Source: Tipula vernalis
Lineage: Eukaryota; Arthropoda; Insecta; Diptera; Tipulidae
Reading direction: 5' to 3'
Assembly: GCA_958295665.1 (NCBI GenBank)
Contig: OY282558.1
Span: 139,170,577 to 139,234,576, forward strand
DNA: 64,000 nt
This document shows, one piece after another, positions 33,149 through 43,990 of this stretch. The translations under genes and the position numbers were made by a program. The notes below the pieces were generated by a model, which ran no database searches, was not told where the DNA came from, and saw only the letters and a program-made list of their open reading frames with translations. Each line of letters begins with the position of its first letter. Position 1 is the first letter of the stretch.

Positions 33149-36100
33149 TCCCGCGCCCGTTGGCTCAACAGAGCCAGAAGACAGCAAAATACAAATTTTC
33201 GTTATTGGTCGTTTTATTTCTCCGAGTTTAGTTCTGATGTGCACGACTCGGACTAGCCCATCTTGTCCTGGAACTGTTTTGACAATACGTCCCATAAGCC
33301 ATTTCGTTGGTGGTGTATCTTTATCCATCACAACTACAAGATCACCAGACTTTGGATTGTTCGTAGTAGATTTCCATTTCGTGCGTTGTTGTAGTGTTAG
33401 TAGATATTCCTTGTTCCATTTTACCCAAAAATGCTGAACCATTCGCTGAATGTGTTGCCAACGCGATAATCGATTCTCCTTAACGTCTAGCAGGTTCGGT
33501 TCGGGTAACAACGTAAGTGCATGACCAATTAGAAAGTGTCCAGGTGTTAGCGGCTCCAATTCTTCTGAAGATATTTCACACAGTGGTCGCGAATTAAGAA
33601 TGGCTTCAATTTGGACTAGCAACGTCGTCATTTCTTCAAATGTCAACAGCGTCTCACCCACTACTCGTTTTAAGTAATATTTACAGGACTTTATTCCCGC
33701 TTCCCATAGGCCTCCAAAATGAGGGGCGCCAGGAGGAATAAAGTGCCATTCAATGTTGTTGTTGTTTATGTATCTCATTACAGCTGCATCCTTGGAGAGC
33801 ATCATTAGGTTTCTTCGAAGATCTCGTTGTGCGCCCACGAAGTTAGTACCATTGTCACTATAAATATGGCCACATATACCTCGCCGTGCGTGAAATCGAC
33901 GTAGAGCTGCCAGGAATGCTTCGGTAGTCATATCGCTGACTAACTCCAAATGTACAGCCTTTGTAGCCATACAAACGAAAAGGGCTAGGTAAGCCTTGAT
34001 GGTTTTAGCACCTCTCAATTTTGATGCCTTAATTAATAATGGCCCTGCATAATCTACTCCTGTAGTGAAGAAAGGTCGATGGTATGACACTCTGGGTTCC
34101 GGAAGTTGACCCATAAGTTGCTGTTGTTGCTGCGCCTTTAAACGGATGCACCTAACACACCGCCCAATCACTCCTCTGACTTCATCTTTACATCTCAATA
34201 TATGGTATTTCTGCTTTAGCGTAGAAATTAGAAGAGTGGGACCCGCATGAAAAAGTCTAAGATGTTCATCTCGTATTATTAAACTTGTCACATAATTTCT
34301 GGCTGGGAGTATAATTGGATGCTTTACATCATAAGGCAAATCTGCGTTACCCAGCCTTCCTCCGACTCGTAATAAACCACATTTGTCTACAAATGGAAAA
34401 AGAGATGTTAATTTGGAACATTTATTGATGAATTTATTATTAGTGAGAGCACTGATTTCAGCAGCAAAGTCGCTCAGTTGCACTTGTTTAATCACAAAAT
34501 TGAACGCATCGAGTTTGGCCTCATTATAAAATCTCGAGGATTCTAGGCCCATCGTAGTTCTGTGCGATGATTTATTTCGAAATAATAATAAAATTCGAGT
34601 AATTACGAATAACACCTTCGAAAATTTGGAACAACGATCTATGAGATTCAAAAACCAGTCGCTTTTATATTCTGTGTTTATTAATGCCACAGAATTAATC
34701 TTCTGTTCCTTTAATGCCTGCTCCGGTAATTCGTTTGTTAGATTAATTTGGCATGTCCATTCCACCTCTGGCTTTCTCAACCAATGTGGGCCATTCCACC
34801 ATAAACTAAAATTTACTAATTGTTCCGGCAACAAGCCTCGAGAAGCGCAATCAGCTGGATTCTCTATGGATGGCACATGACGCCATTGATTGCGATTTGT
34901 ATATTGCAACACGAATGAAACTCTATTAGCTACATACGTCTGCCATCTCCTGGGACATGATGATAGCCAGTGTAGTACAATGGTTGAGTCGGTCCATAAA
35001 TGGTACTTTATCATCAGCGTGTTCTTAAACATTTCTAATACGGATGTCATCAGTTTGGTTAGCAATACTGCTGCGCAGAGTTCCAGCCGAGGAATACTAA
35101 CTGCTTTAATTGGCGCTACCTTTGTCTTCGCAGTTACCAAATTTATCATATAACCATTCTTAGTTTTTACCCTGCTATAGATAACGGCAGCGTAAGCCAA
35201 TTCGGATGCATCGGCAAATCCATGCAATTCCAGTTCTTGACCTTCGGTGAACAGCCAGCGGTTTATACGAATATCTTCCAATTTGATCAAGGTACCTCTT
35301 ATTGCTTCGTAGTTCTGAGAAATTGAATCTGGTAATAGGTCATCCCAGTCTACTCCAAGTAACCATAGTTTCTGAAATAATATTTTAATCATTATGGTCG
35401 TTGGAGACAACCATCCAATCGGGTCAAACAATTTCGACGCTTCCGATAACATATTTCGTTTGGTTAGTCTTTTAGTTACTAGAGTCACTTTAAACTGGAA
35501 GGTATCATTTACGGGAGAGTATCTTACACCAAGAACTGAAACTGCATGAGATTCTTCCTCAAAATTGATAATAGAAACGTTTCTATTGTCTTCAGGAATA
35601 CTGCGTAGAAGCTCGGAACTGTTGGACGCCCACTTGCGTAGATTGAATCCGCCCTTCTTCAATAAACAAACCAAATCTTTGACAATTGTTTGAGCGTCCT
35701 TTAAATTACTAGTTCCAGACATCAAATCATCAACGTAGAAATCACGTTTCACTATTTCTGCTGCCTCTGGGTATTCGGTTTGGTAATCTAATGCCAGTTG
35801 ATTTAATGTTTGTGTTGCTAAGAATGGGGCGCTCGATGTGCCATACGTAACGGTCAGCAGCTTAAAAAATTGTATCTCGTCTTGTGGATCCCTTCTCCAC
35901 ACAATCTTTTGGTAATTACTATCCTTGGAACTGACCCAAATCTGCCTAAACATTTTCTCTATATCAGCCGTAAATATTATTTTATGTCTGCGAAATCTGA
36001 GTAGTAACTCTACCAAACTGGACTGCACAACTGGTCCTACCGCTAATTCATCATTTAGTGAATTACCATAAGTAGTTTTGGCTGACCCATCAAACACTAC

Positions 36101-38221
36101 CCGCAATTTGGTGGTAGTGCTGTTTTCTTTTAATACTCCATGATGCGGCAAATAATATTCATCAGGGCTAGATTCGTTCGAAATCTCCATATGACCTAGT
36201 TCTAAATATTCTTTCAGGAACTCCGTGTACTGCTTCTTGAACGAACTATCGCGTACAAATCGTTTTTCCAAACTGCCCAACCTTTTCACAGCCAGTATTT
36301 TAGAATTTCCCAGCTTCGGTGAATCTTTTCTAAACGGTAGGCTTACTATGTATCTTCCATCTGTTGATCTTTCAACGGTTCTCTGGTAATGTTCCAAACA
36401 AAATTTATCCTCTTCACTGTAGGGAGCAATATTCACGATCTCTTCGATTTCCCAAAATTTTCTGAGTGTTTGGTCGACATCAAGGTGAAGATTGATTGAA
36501 ATTTGTTTATTAACTTCATGATCAATTGGTGTTCCTGCAATCACCCATCCTAACTTCGTGTTGTGAGCCACCAGATTTGATTTCGGAAGATATTTTTTAC
36601 CATCACTAATTACATCGAAGAACAAGTCACTACCAAGAAGAACGTCAATTTTGTTATTCTTATGAAATTTACAATCTGCTAGTTTCACTTTGACCAATTC
36701 TTGAAGGCCGTCCACTTCACTAATTGATGGTTGATACGAGGAGATTTTTGGAACTATCAACACCTTCACCTTCGCCTCATAATGATCGTCCGGAAATCTG
36801 GATTTGATGCGTAGAGTAGTCACGCCTTTGGATACTCCTGAGTTGACATCATTAAGACCTTGTATCCATATTCTTCCTTTTGTCTTTTTAAGTCCTAGTC
36901 GTTGAAAACACTCTTCTGTAACGAAAGACGTTTGCGATCCGGAGTCAAGCAAAGCTCGACATAATTGCCATTCGCCATTATATCGTTCTACAGCTATCTG
37001 GGCAGTGGGAAGAATTGCATTTGTCATCGAACTGGCATGACCACAAGTAGTTGTTTCAGATGAAGTTGTAATTGGCTCTAAATGCAGTATCTCATGGTGT
37101 TTCTTTTGACATAAACTACACTTTCGTCTTGATTTACATTGGTAAACCATGTGAGTATCGCTCAGACAATTATAGCATCTAGAGTGCTTCTTCACGTAAT
37201 CTCTTCGCTTTTGTATCTCCAAGCCTCGGAAACCGTCACATTCAAATAATTTGTGGTCTTTACCACAAAATGCACAAGTTACTGCCGGTGCAGTGTGCAT
37301 AGACTTTGTTCGCTGTATATTTTGCTTACTTTGCGCACCCTTATTGGTTTCTGATTTAATGCCTTGTAGAGCATCCATTCGCTTATTTAACACAGCCAAA
37401 AGTTTCTCAAACGTAGGATATTTGATTTCGGAAGTTTCAAGTTTCCACATTTGCCGTGTCTCAGCATCCATCTTTTGTGTGGCTATATAAATTAGCCAAG
37501 GGTCTCGGCTTTCGGCTTCTGGACCTAGTGCCTTAAGACCGCGTACCACCTCATCACATGTATCATGTAGTCGCGCAATAGATTGTGATGTAGCTTGCGT
37601 TACCGTTGGTTGCTCAAAATAGGTTTGTATAAACGAATCAACAATGTATTGTTTTTTGTCATACCTTTTGCACAGTTTTTGATATGCCTCGATATAATTT
37701 GCGTCGTTTATTGGAAAATGTCGTACTAGTGTTAATGCCTCGCCTCTTAAAAGCCCTTTGAGATATTGGAACTTTTGGGCTGGAGAAATATTACCGTTTT
37801 CGTGCACCGTCGATCCAAACAAGTCAAAAAAAGATTGCCATTCCTTATAGTTCCCATTAAATGGGGGAATGGTAATGCGAGGTAATCTAAAATCACTTGA
37901 ACACGTTTGGGTGTTATTCAAGGTTTGATCGAGGTTCACAACAGGTGAATTATTGGCTGTACTTTTCCGCAAAGCGCCTTGCAATTTGGGTACAATAGAA
38001 TAATATTGCGTATCGATGGCTTCTATATCGGTTTGTACGGTATCCGAAAGCTCGAGCATTTGATACTCCACGTCAACAAAATCCTTGTACAATTGCTGTA
38101 TTTTCTCTAACCTAACTGTTAACTCGTCTACACTAGTATCATCTTTAATTGTGCGCGCAAAATTATCGATTCTCGTAATCTGACCCTTTATGTAGGATCG
38201 CTTTCCTTTTAGGGCTTCCAT
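33131..38221 (-). CDS. BEL/Pao Gag-Pol polyprotein, 1696 residues, intact
   Basis: It starts at ATG 38221 and ends 18 bp inside the 3' LTR. The order of domains is Gag-like (DUF1759 type) about 115-290: IPPFNGNYKEWQSFFDLFGS; zinc knuckles about 315-385: CAFCGKDHKLFEC and CYNCLSDTHMVYQC; aspartic protease about 420: ALLDSGSQTSFV; reverse transcriptase about 690-860: FTADIEKMFRQIWVS and FYVDDLMSG; RNase H-like region about 1000: LHGFADASELAYAAV; integrase about 1310-1560 with an HHCC zinc site, GVDYAGPLL, YSDNGTNFVGA and the HFGGLWEAGIK segment with the final Glu; and a C-terminal DUF5641-like end. The protein makes the particle, copies the RNA to DNA and inserts it. No stop or frameshift is present, and all catalytic residues I can check are there. 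The single ORF without a Gag stop is normal for this family. Confidence 0.97.
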   Translation of the reverse strand: MEALKGKRSYIKGQITRIDNFARTIKDDTSVDELTVRLEKIQQLYKDFVDVEYQMLELSDTVQTDIEAIDTQYYSIVPKLQGALRKSTANNSPVVNLDQTLNNTQTCSSDFRLPRITIPPFNGNYKEWQSFFDLFGSTVHENGNISPAQKFQYLKGLLRGEALTLVRHFPINDANYIEAYQKLCKRYDKKQYIVDSFIQTYFEQPTVTQATSQSIARLHDTCDEVVRGLKALGPEAESRDPWLIYIATQKMDAETRQMWKLETSEIKYPTFEKLLAVLNKRMDALQGIKSETNKGAQSKQNIQRTKSMHTAPAVTCAFCGKDHKLFECDGFRGLEIQKRRDYVKKHSRCYNCLSDTHMVYQCKSRRKCSLCQKKHHEILHLEPITTSSETTTCGHASSMTNAILPTAQIAVERYNGEWQLCRALLDSGSQTSFVTEECFQRLGLKKTKGRIWIQGLNDVNSGVSKGVTTLRIKSRFPDDHYEAKVKVLIVPKISSYQPSISEVDGLQELVKVKLADCKFHKNNKIDVLLGSDLFFDVISDGKKYLPKSNLVAHNTKLGWVIAGTPIDHEVNKQISINLHLDVDQTLRKFWEIEEIVNIAPYSEEDKFCLEHYQRTVERSTDGRYIVSLPFRKDSPKLGNSKILAVKRLGSLEKRFVRDSSFKKQYTEFLKEYLELGHMEISNESSPDEYYLPHHGVLKENSTTTKLRVVFDGSAKTTYGNSLNDELAVGPVVQSSLVELLLRFRRHKIIFTADIEKMFRQIWVSSKDSNYQKIVWRRDPQDEIQFFKLLTVTYGTSSAPFLATQTLNQLALDYQTEYPEAAEIVKRDFYVDDLMSGTSNLKDAQTIVKDLVCLLKKGGFNLRKWASNSSELLRSIPEDNRNVSIINFEEESHAVSVLGVRYSPVNDTFQFKVTLVTKRLTKRNMLSEASKLFDPIGWLSPTTIMIKILFQKLWLLGVDWDDLLPDSISQNYEAIRGTLIKLEDIRINRWLFTEGQELELHGFADASELAYAAVIYSRVKTKNGYMINLVTAKTKVAPIKAVSIPRLELCAAVLLTKLMTSVLEMFKNTLMIKYHLWTDSTIVLHWLSSCPRRWQTYVANRVSFVLQYTNRNQWRHVPSIENPADCASRGLLPEQLVNFSLWWNGPHWLRKPEVEWTCQINLTNELPEQALKEQKINSVALINTEYKSDWFLNLIDRCSKFSKVLFVITRILLLFRNKSSHRTTMGLESSRFYNEAKLDAFNFVIKQVQLSDFAAEISALTNNKFINKCSKLTSLFPFVDKCGLLRVGGRLGNADLPYDVKHPIILPARNYVTSLIIRDEHLRLFHAGPTLLISTLKQKYHILRCKDEVRGVIGRCVRCIRLKAQQQQQLMGQLPEPRVSYHRPFFTTGVDYAGPLLIKASKLRGAKTIKAYLALFVCMATKAVHLELVSDMTTEAFLAALRRFHARRGICGHIYSDNGTNFVGAQRDLRRNLMMLSKDAAVMRYINNNNIEWHFIPPGAPHFGGLWEAGIKSCKYYLKRVVGETLLTFEEMTTLLVQIEAILNSRPLCEISSEELEPLTPGHFLIGHALTLLPEPNLLDVKENRLSRWQHIQRMVQHFWVKWNKEYLLTLQQRTKWKSTTNNPKSGDLVVVMDKDTPPTKWLMGRIVKTVPGQDGLVRVVHIRTKLGEIKRPITKICILLSSGSVEPTGAGCSGSF

Positions 38222-38642
38222 TTTGAATAATATGAAAATCGTTTACAATTTCTCAACGAATAGCACTACAAATGCGTATGCACCAGAAAAAAACGTAGGA
38301 AAAAGGAAGAAAGCTTTAGAGAGTATAATAAATAGTCTAAAATCACTTCACTTTAGTTTGTAATATGGTTCAATACACTTTCCACTACTAATATCAATCA
38401 CTATCTATACGTGATTTACACTAACGGATATCAATAAGCATATAGTTTATTAAATTGAAACAAATTATTTATAAATTCAACTTTATTATAAATCAATGGA
38501 AAACTAAAATGTTTTTAGAAATGTATTAAAGAAAATTATACTCAAGGTTTTTTGCTCAATTTCCTTTTTTCCTGGTGATTCCCAATACACGTGTGCTTGA
38601 AATCTGCTTTCCAAAGAAAAAATCTGGATCTTTCTTCAATTA

Positions 38643-38659
38643 TCCGGCTCGAAGGACCA
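38643..38659 (-). promoter_or_regulatory. Primer-binding site for tRNA-Tyr (BEL element)
   Basis: Plus-strand TCCGGCTCGAAGGACCA equals the 3' end of an insect tRNA-Tyr, CCA included, as I remember that sequence. On the element strand it is the complementary TGGTCCTTCGAGCCGGA, one nucleotide after the 5' LTR. It primes minus-strand DNA synthesis. Confidence 0.85.
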
Positions 38660-38660
38660 A

Positions 38661-39353
38661 TGATGCGGGATAAATGGTTGCAGCTATTTGTCTCATCAAA
38701 TTTTCCGAAATATCAAAATATTAATTAAAACAGCGATTTTTTTTTATTCCCATTTGCAACTTAAACTTTATAATTTATTACCAAAATTTATATTATTTTA
38801 CTGTGAACAGCTCTCAATCTCAAAACAAAGTGAAAAGAATTTTTTTTTATATAATTTTCTAAATAGCCGCGAAAGGTCATAAAAAACAAAACAGCGGCAA
38901 ATCACTCCATAATTAAATTGTTAAATTACAAAACGAAAATTATATTAAAAGGGAGATGGCAGTATTTGTTAATCACTCTATCGATAACAACAAGATGGTA
39001 GTGCGATCAACAAATACCTGTACAATAAATATCGATAACTTTACGGTTGACCGGTTCATCGATTGAATGTCAAATACTTGTAAACACAGTGACTGTCAAT
39101 GGAGTGATAATACCAGGTAAACAAAATATTTTTATAAATTAAATTCATGATAATACTAATTAAATACAATTCAATTTTAGATAAATAAATAAACTATATA
39201 GTGATGAAATCAAATTCAATTTTAGATAAATAAATAAACTATATAGTGATGAAATCAATTATACAAGATAAGTTTTATAACTAAATTAAAATTCAATGCA
39301 ATTTACAATTCTTTTTTTCTAATTTCCATTTTAGATCAAAATGATCCTGAACA
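38661..39353 (-). repeat. 5' LTR of the BEL element
   Basis: 693 bp, the partner of 32456-33148. It should contain the promoter and the RNA start site. It points away from the candidate exon at 40140, that is, its transcript runs toward lower coordinates. Confidence 0.95.
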
Positions 39354-39358
39354 ATTCC

Positions 39359-40139
39359 CCTTTACAATGAACCGTTTCAAATTTCTTGAATTCGACTGTT
39401 GTTTACCACGATTCGATTCAAAAGGCATCTAAACAAAACAAAAAAAATGTGGAGAAATCACGATTCACGACCCAAAAACACCAAAAAGGATAATCAAAAT
39501 AGAAACCGAAAACAAAATTTGTACGCAAAATCCGAGACAAAAGGTAAAACGAGAGTTTTCCTTTATTTGTCCTGTACAGATTTTTCTTTCGTTCTCTATT
39601 TTGCTTTTCATCATTTTCCCCGTCTTCCCTGTTTGCGATTTGATTTTATTTTCGATGGACTTTTTCGTTTTCAGTTGAGCCTTGACTAGCAACAAGGACG
39701 GTTAAATTTTTAACCAAAAATTCGGAATAAATAAAAAACAAAAAATTTTTGTTTTTTGTTATTATTAAAAGGAAATTCCGCTTTCCATCATATCTCATTG
39801 CGCGATTAGACGAGAACCAAGTAAAAAAAGTTTTTTTGTTCGATATTCGGTAGTGAAAAATAACAAAAAAAAAAAAAAAAAATTATGCAAAGTGTTTTTT
39901 GATTTACAAATTATTATTTTATTTATACGTTTTGAGATTAAGTGAACATTTTTTCCTTTTTTTTTGTGTGAAAAGTGTGCTAATTATGAGGAAATGTGTG
40001 GCAAAATTAAATTCAAATTAAGTTAAATAGAAAAAAATAAAAGTTAATTAAAATTAAACAGTTTTTTGTATATAGTGTCTGTGAAAGTGTATGTTTGTGT
40101 GTGTAAAATATTTGTGTAAAATAGTAAATATTTACGATT
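39359..40139 (+). other. AT-rich upstream region, possible 5' UTR of the gene at 40140
   Basis: Homopolymer-rich DNA (long A and T runs at 39723-39990) ends in a GT-rich stretch with TGTGTGTGTAAAATATTTGTG just before the start codon. This texture is common in fly 5' leaders. A TCAGTTG initiator-like site lies at 39671, but its spacing to downstream motifs is not right, so I do not call a promoter. An open frame at 39399-39689 has no recognisable content. Confidence 0.35.
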
Positions 40140-40224
40140 ATGATGAAAACTAAATGGAAAATGGGAAAATGGATTTTATTGGTTATTCTGTTTCATTTAA
40201 CGTTTGAAATTCGGAAAATTGAAG
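40140..40224 (+). CDS. Candidate first coding exon of a host gene with signal peptide
   Basis: The ATGATG start at 40140 opens a 28-codon frame: basic start MMKTKWKMGKW, then the hydrophobic core ILLVILFHLTF, then EIRKIE. It is followed at once by the strong splice donor GAAG|GTAAAT at 40225, in phase 1. A signal peptide coded by a short first exon with a phase-1 donor is a frequent layout for secreted and Ig-type cell-surface proteins of flies. It has no TE similarity that I can see. The next exon was not identified and may lie beyond the window, after a long intron. It is too short for a family name. It could be a chance frame. Confidence 0.45.
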
Positions 40225-41299
40225 GTAAATAAAGTGTAAAAATTGTTGTTACCTAATTAATGTACTATAACGAGAGAATACGATGATAATCGTCCCGAAA
40301 TTGGCAATAATTTATACGACCGATTGGCAAATTTAATTTTATACACATCATGGAAAAGGTTATACGATGCGTTACACATAAAAGTAAATGATACAAAAAT
40401 GAATTATGACAGATGATTTGGTTTTATGGATATTTTCATTGTTTCGTCGTCGCTGGCATATACGAGTATGTTTAAGGAAACATATTATTATTATTCTTGT
40501 TGTTGTTGCTGTCGTTTTTTGTGTTAAATAAAAAAGGATCCGATTTATGGGTTTCCTATTTACAGACACACCATGGGGTAATCATATTTTTGCTCATTGC
40601 TATAATACTAAATAAATATAACAAAAGTGTACCTCTATCTAATCTATCAATGAAATTGGTTTGGGTATTGTTTGCTTAGTTTTTGGTGCAATTGTTGAAT
40701 ACGATTTTTACGAGTGGTTATTTATCCCGGCCGGTTTATATTCAACATACACAATAAATGTATAGTTTCGTGTGCGGTTCATTGCAAACAAAATACTTTT
40801 TAGGATTATTTTGTATTATTTGACATTTAGTCAACCGAAGATAAATTCAGTTTTTCCAAAGTTTTATTTCAATTGTTGTTACATTTTTATAAAGGTCTGA
40901 TTCAATATACTGTGACCAAATGTGATTGAAATTATTAATACTTATGAGTTTTTTTTTTTAATTTAAAGGTTAAATTCGTGTGAGATGCTATTTACGTTTT
41001 GAAACTTACGAAATTCTGGCGAAATTTTAGGTAGTTTGGACATCCTTTGTTTTAATATGATAGTAAGTGAGTGTGGAACGAGAGGGCTCACATTTTGTTG
41101 TATAGATAGGTATTGGAAATATGGTAGAATATTCAAAAATTGTAAATTTTTCTAATTAAAGCAATTTCAAATTTTATATTGTATGTGTACAATTTGGTCC
41201 TGGGATTACAATACCGGTATTATCGTCACCGGTAATACCAGTTTTAGGAGCAAATTTTGTAATCGGTATTAATAAATTTGTGTGATATATTTGTTGATC

Positions 41300-43990
41300 T
41301 CAAAATTTTAGATTCAAGCCTCCAGATTATAGAATTTTATGGTGTACTGAATTCCTAAAATTTTGCTAAAAATTTCGTACAAATTCTAATTTACTAACCT
41401 ACAACTTTGTAGAAATAATAAATTTCGATAATTCTGAAATTTTCCAATTTCAAATTCGATTTCTAAAATAGAAAGTTGTAAATTTTGGAAAATTCGATTA
41501 TCACATGTATTGTTGATTATTGAAATTTAAACAAACAGAATTAAAAATTTTGGCTTCAAAATTAAAAATACATTTGTAAGGTACTTCGAAATTTACGAGG
41601 AAATTGTCGAACAAAACAAAATATTTCGAAACACTTGGAATCCTGAATTTCAGAAATTTTGCATGTGGTCTAATTGCATTCTTCTATTTTTCATATCGAA
41701 TTTAGCGAATTTCATGCAAAGGAAAATTTGCTATAAAATTCGATTAATCGAAAATTTGCAAGCCAAAATGATTAATTTATCCCCGAATTTTGGCGACTTA
41801 AACCTTTTGGGTTTTCAAATAGTTTTAATATGTGTGGTTACATATCGTTTGTTCCCGAAAATTCTGGAAATTAAATTGAATAAGAATCAGAACCAAAAGG
41901 TTCCTGAAACTGTGAACTATACAGATAGTTAGTTGTATTTTTAAAACAACATTAGTGCATGAATGTTGTCACATCATAGTATCAACTATGAAAAATCCAC
42001 ACGACATAACTTGTCTACGCGAACAACATCGGTCTTTGGATTGATTCGACGGAAAGATTTAATTTTGGTAAGTAACTGCAAATATGCTTTCATAATGGGA
42101 TACGTTTCATTTCTCATTGCACTACATTTTCTTCCCTAAAACTTTGCCAATTATTATTCGCACCTACCTACGTTGGCCAAGCTAAGCGAATATTTTAATT
42201 TGCAGTTTGTTCAGGTTGGTCTTTTGTGGAGATCGCAGAACTAATTTAAAACCCAATTTTTGAACGAATTCAAATACCCTTGGATATCGAATAAGAAAAA
42301 AATCAAACTACCTATTCGGATATATTGGAAAAATTTGTCTCATACGTGTAATTATCATGTGGATTACTTAATACCTCCATTTTTCCGAGTATAGCGGCAA
42401 GATTTTTCTTCTCTTAATGATTATCTTTTGAACACTTGAGCACCTTGCACATTTTCGAACAAATTTAGTCTCATAAATCACAAGATTTATGAATGCTGCT
42501 AACACATAATTATCAAGGGTAGAATTATAAAACAAACGTGTAGCTTCAGAGAATGAAACAAAATTGCCAGCGAAGCACAAACGCACATATGGTATCCACT
42601 ATTTTCAAAATCCCTTGTCAATTTTGGTGGCCAATATGAGATTTTCATATCGAATCAACCCAAAGTTCAGCGCAGTTCACATCGTCAAGTTATTCATTCA
42701 AAAAATCGTAAACCAGTAATCCATCCAAGAAAACAGCACGACAAATTTGGTGCAGATTGCATAAGGATTTTGCTGGACCCTTCCAATGGCAAAATATTTT
42801 CCTGCTTTCCGATTCATATTCCAAGTGGTTAAAAATTTATATCGTTCCATTCCCATCATCTCAAATTGCGATACAGCCGTTTCGCTATAAAATCGCAACT
42901 TGCCTTTCCTCCGGATGCATTTAAGGTATTTTGCAAGAATAATTTAGTTTGCGATGCTGCTCTAATATCAGGATGCTGCAACGAAACCAACTAATTGGTT
43001 TAAACGCGACGATACCGTTTGGGTTCGTAACCAAATGGGTTCTAGCTACTATCGAATCTTCCACTGATCCACACTGGTAAAGTTATTTTGAAAATGCAAA
43101 TAAGTGTCTGTAGTTCATAATTTCAGGTACCTTCCTGGTTCTGGTTATTATTCCATTTAATTTCTCGAATTGTCAGGAACAAATTACAAATATATTACCA
43201 TATATTAAAAATGTTTGAAATCTAAAAGTTTTAACTCGCCCAAATTCGTTAGATGGGATGAATTAAATATTTCGGCTTGCAAATTTTCAATTAATCGAAT
43301 TTTAAAGCAATTTTTCATTCCCGTAAAATTTGCTAAATTCGATACGAAAAATGGCAAAAATTCAATTAGAATTAGAATTTATCCTGAATTTCCTTTACAA
43401 AATTTGGAAGTTTAATTTACGAAGTCATTAAGTTTCAACCAATTCTATCAAATACAAAATTTCTGAAATTTAGAGTTTTAAAAAAATTATAAAATTTATT
43501 AATCTTCTTCTTTCTTTCATTAATTGAAATTTTTCGAAACTTTTTATTTTGTTCAACAATCTTCACGTTAATTTCGAAGTAGCAAACAAACGTTTTTTTT
43601 AATTTTCAAACCAAATTTCAATTTTAAATCAAGGTCCTGAACAGTTTCTTTTTGTTTTCCAGGACAATCTAGAATCAATTCAGCTTCAGAATTTTCAAAA
43701 AATTCTCAATTTTACAATATTAGATTTTGCTCAAACTCAAGTTTCAAGGTGCGGAAAATCTTTGTCTTTATTTTTTTATTTTAGCTGTATCAGCTAAATT
43801 TCAGCATGAAAATTTCAGAAATATCGAAATTTATTATTTCCCGCCAGTTTTAGTTAGACAATTAGGGTCTGAACGAAATTATTAGCAATATTTTAGGAAT
43901 TCATTATACCACAAAATTCAGTAATCTGAAAGCCTAAACCTGAAATTTCGCTTTGTAACATTGAAGTTTGCGAATTTTCGGAAAGAATAG
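41300..43990. repeat. Large imperfect inverted repeat
   Basis: The left arm is about 41300-41780 and the right arm about 43250-43990, with a loop of about 1.4 kb. Clear pairs are GGCTTGCAAATTTTC and ATTAATCGAATTTTA (43275 on) against the complement of 41735-41765, and TAGGAATTCA...CC(A)TAAAATTC with AATCTG(A/G)A(A/G)GC (43895 on) against the complement of 41315-41380. A third, better-conserved copy of the right-arm sequence is at 47680-48010. So the arms are two inverted copies of a dispersed repeat. Confidence 0.6.
42700..43075 (+). pseudogene. Gypsy integrase fragment (K02A2.6-like)
   Basis: Plus strand about 42720-42850 reads IWCRLHKDFAGPFQWQNIFL then LSDSYSKWLKIYIVPFPSS. This is the start of an integrase core (H-x-D-F-A-G-P with the first Asp, then DSYSKWLE). 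About 42985-43055 reads NWFKRDDTVWVRNQMGSSYY, resembling the C-terminal integrase region (KVWVRN). The middle of the core is deleted. It lies in the loop of the inverted repeat. Confidence 0.65.

Larger units (their letters stand above)
32456..39353 (-). mobile_element. Complete BEL/Pao LTR retrotransposon
   Basis: A 6898-bp element on the minus strand. The two 693-bp LTRs begin TGATGCGGG and end CCTGAACA, so they have TG...CA ends. The 5-bp target duplication ATTCC lies on both sides (32451-32455 and 39354-39358). A tRNA-Tyr-like primer-binding site is next to the 5' LTR. One uninterrupted polyprotein spans nearly all the internal DNA. LTRs that look identical and an open ORF mean a recent, possibly still active insertion. 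Confidence 0.97.

Noticed and set aside
39665..39705. Initiator plus downstream promoter element for the gene at 40140
   Set aside because: TCAGTTG at 39671 and GGACGG at 39696 resemble the two motifs, but the spacing is about four bases off the strict value, so chance is more likely.
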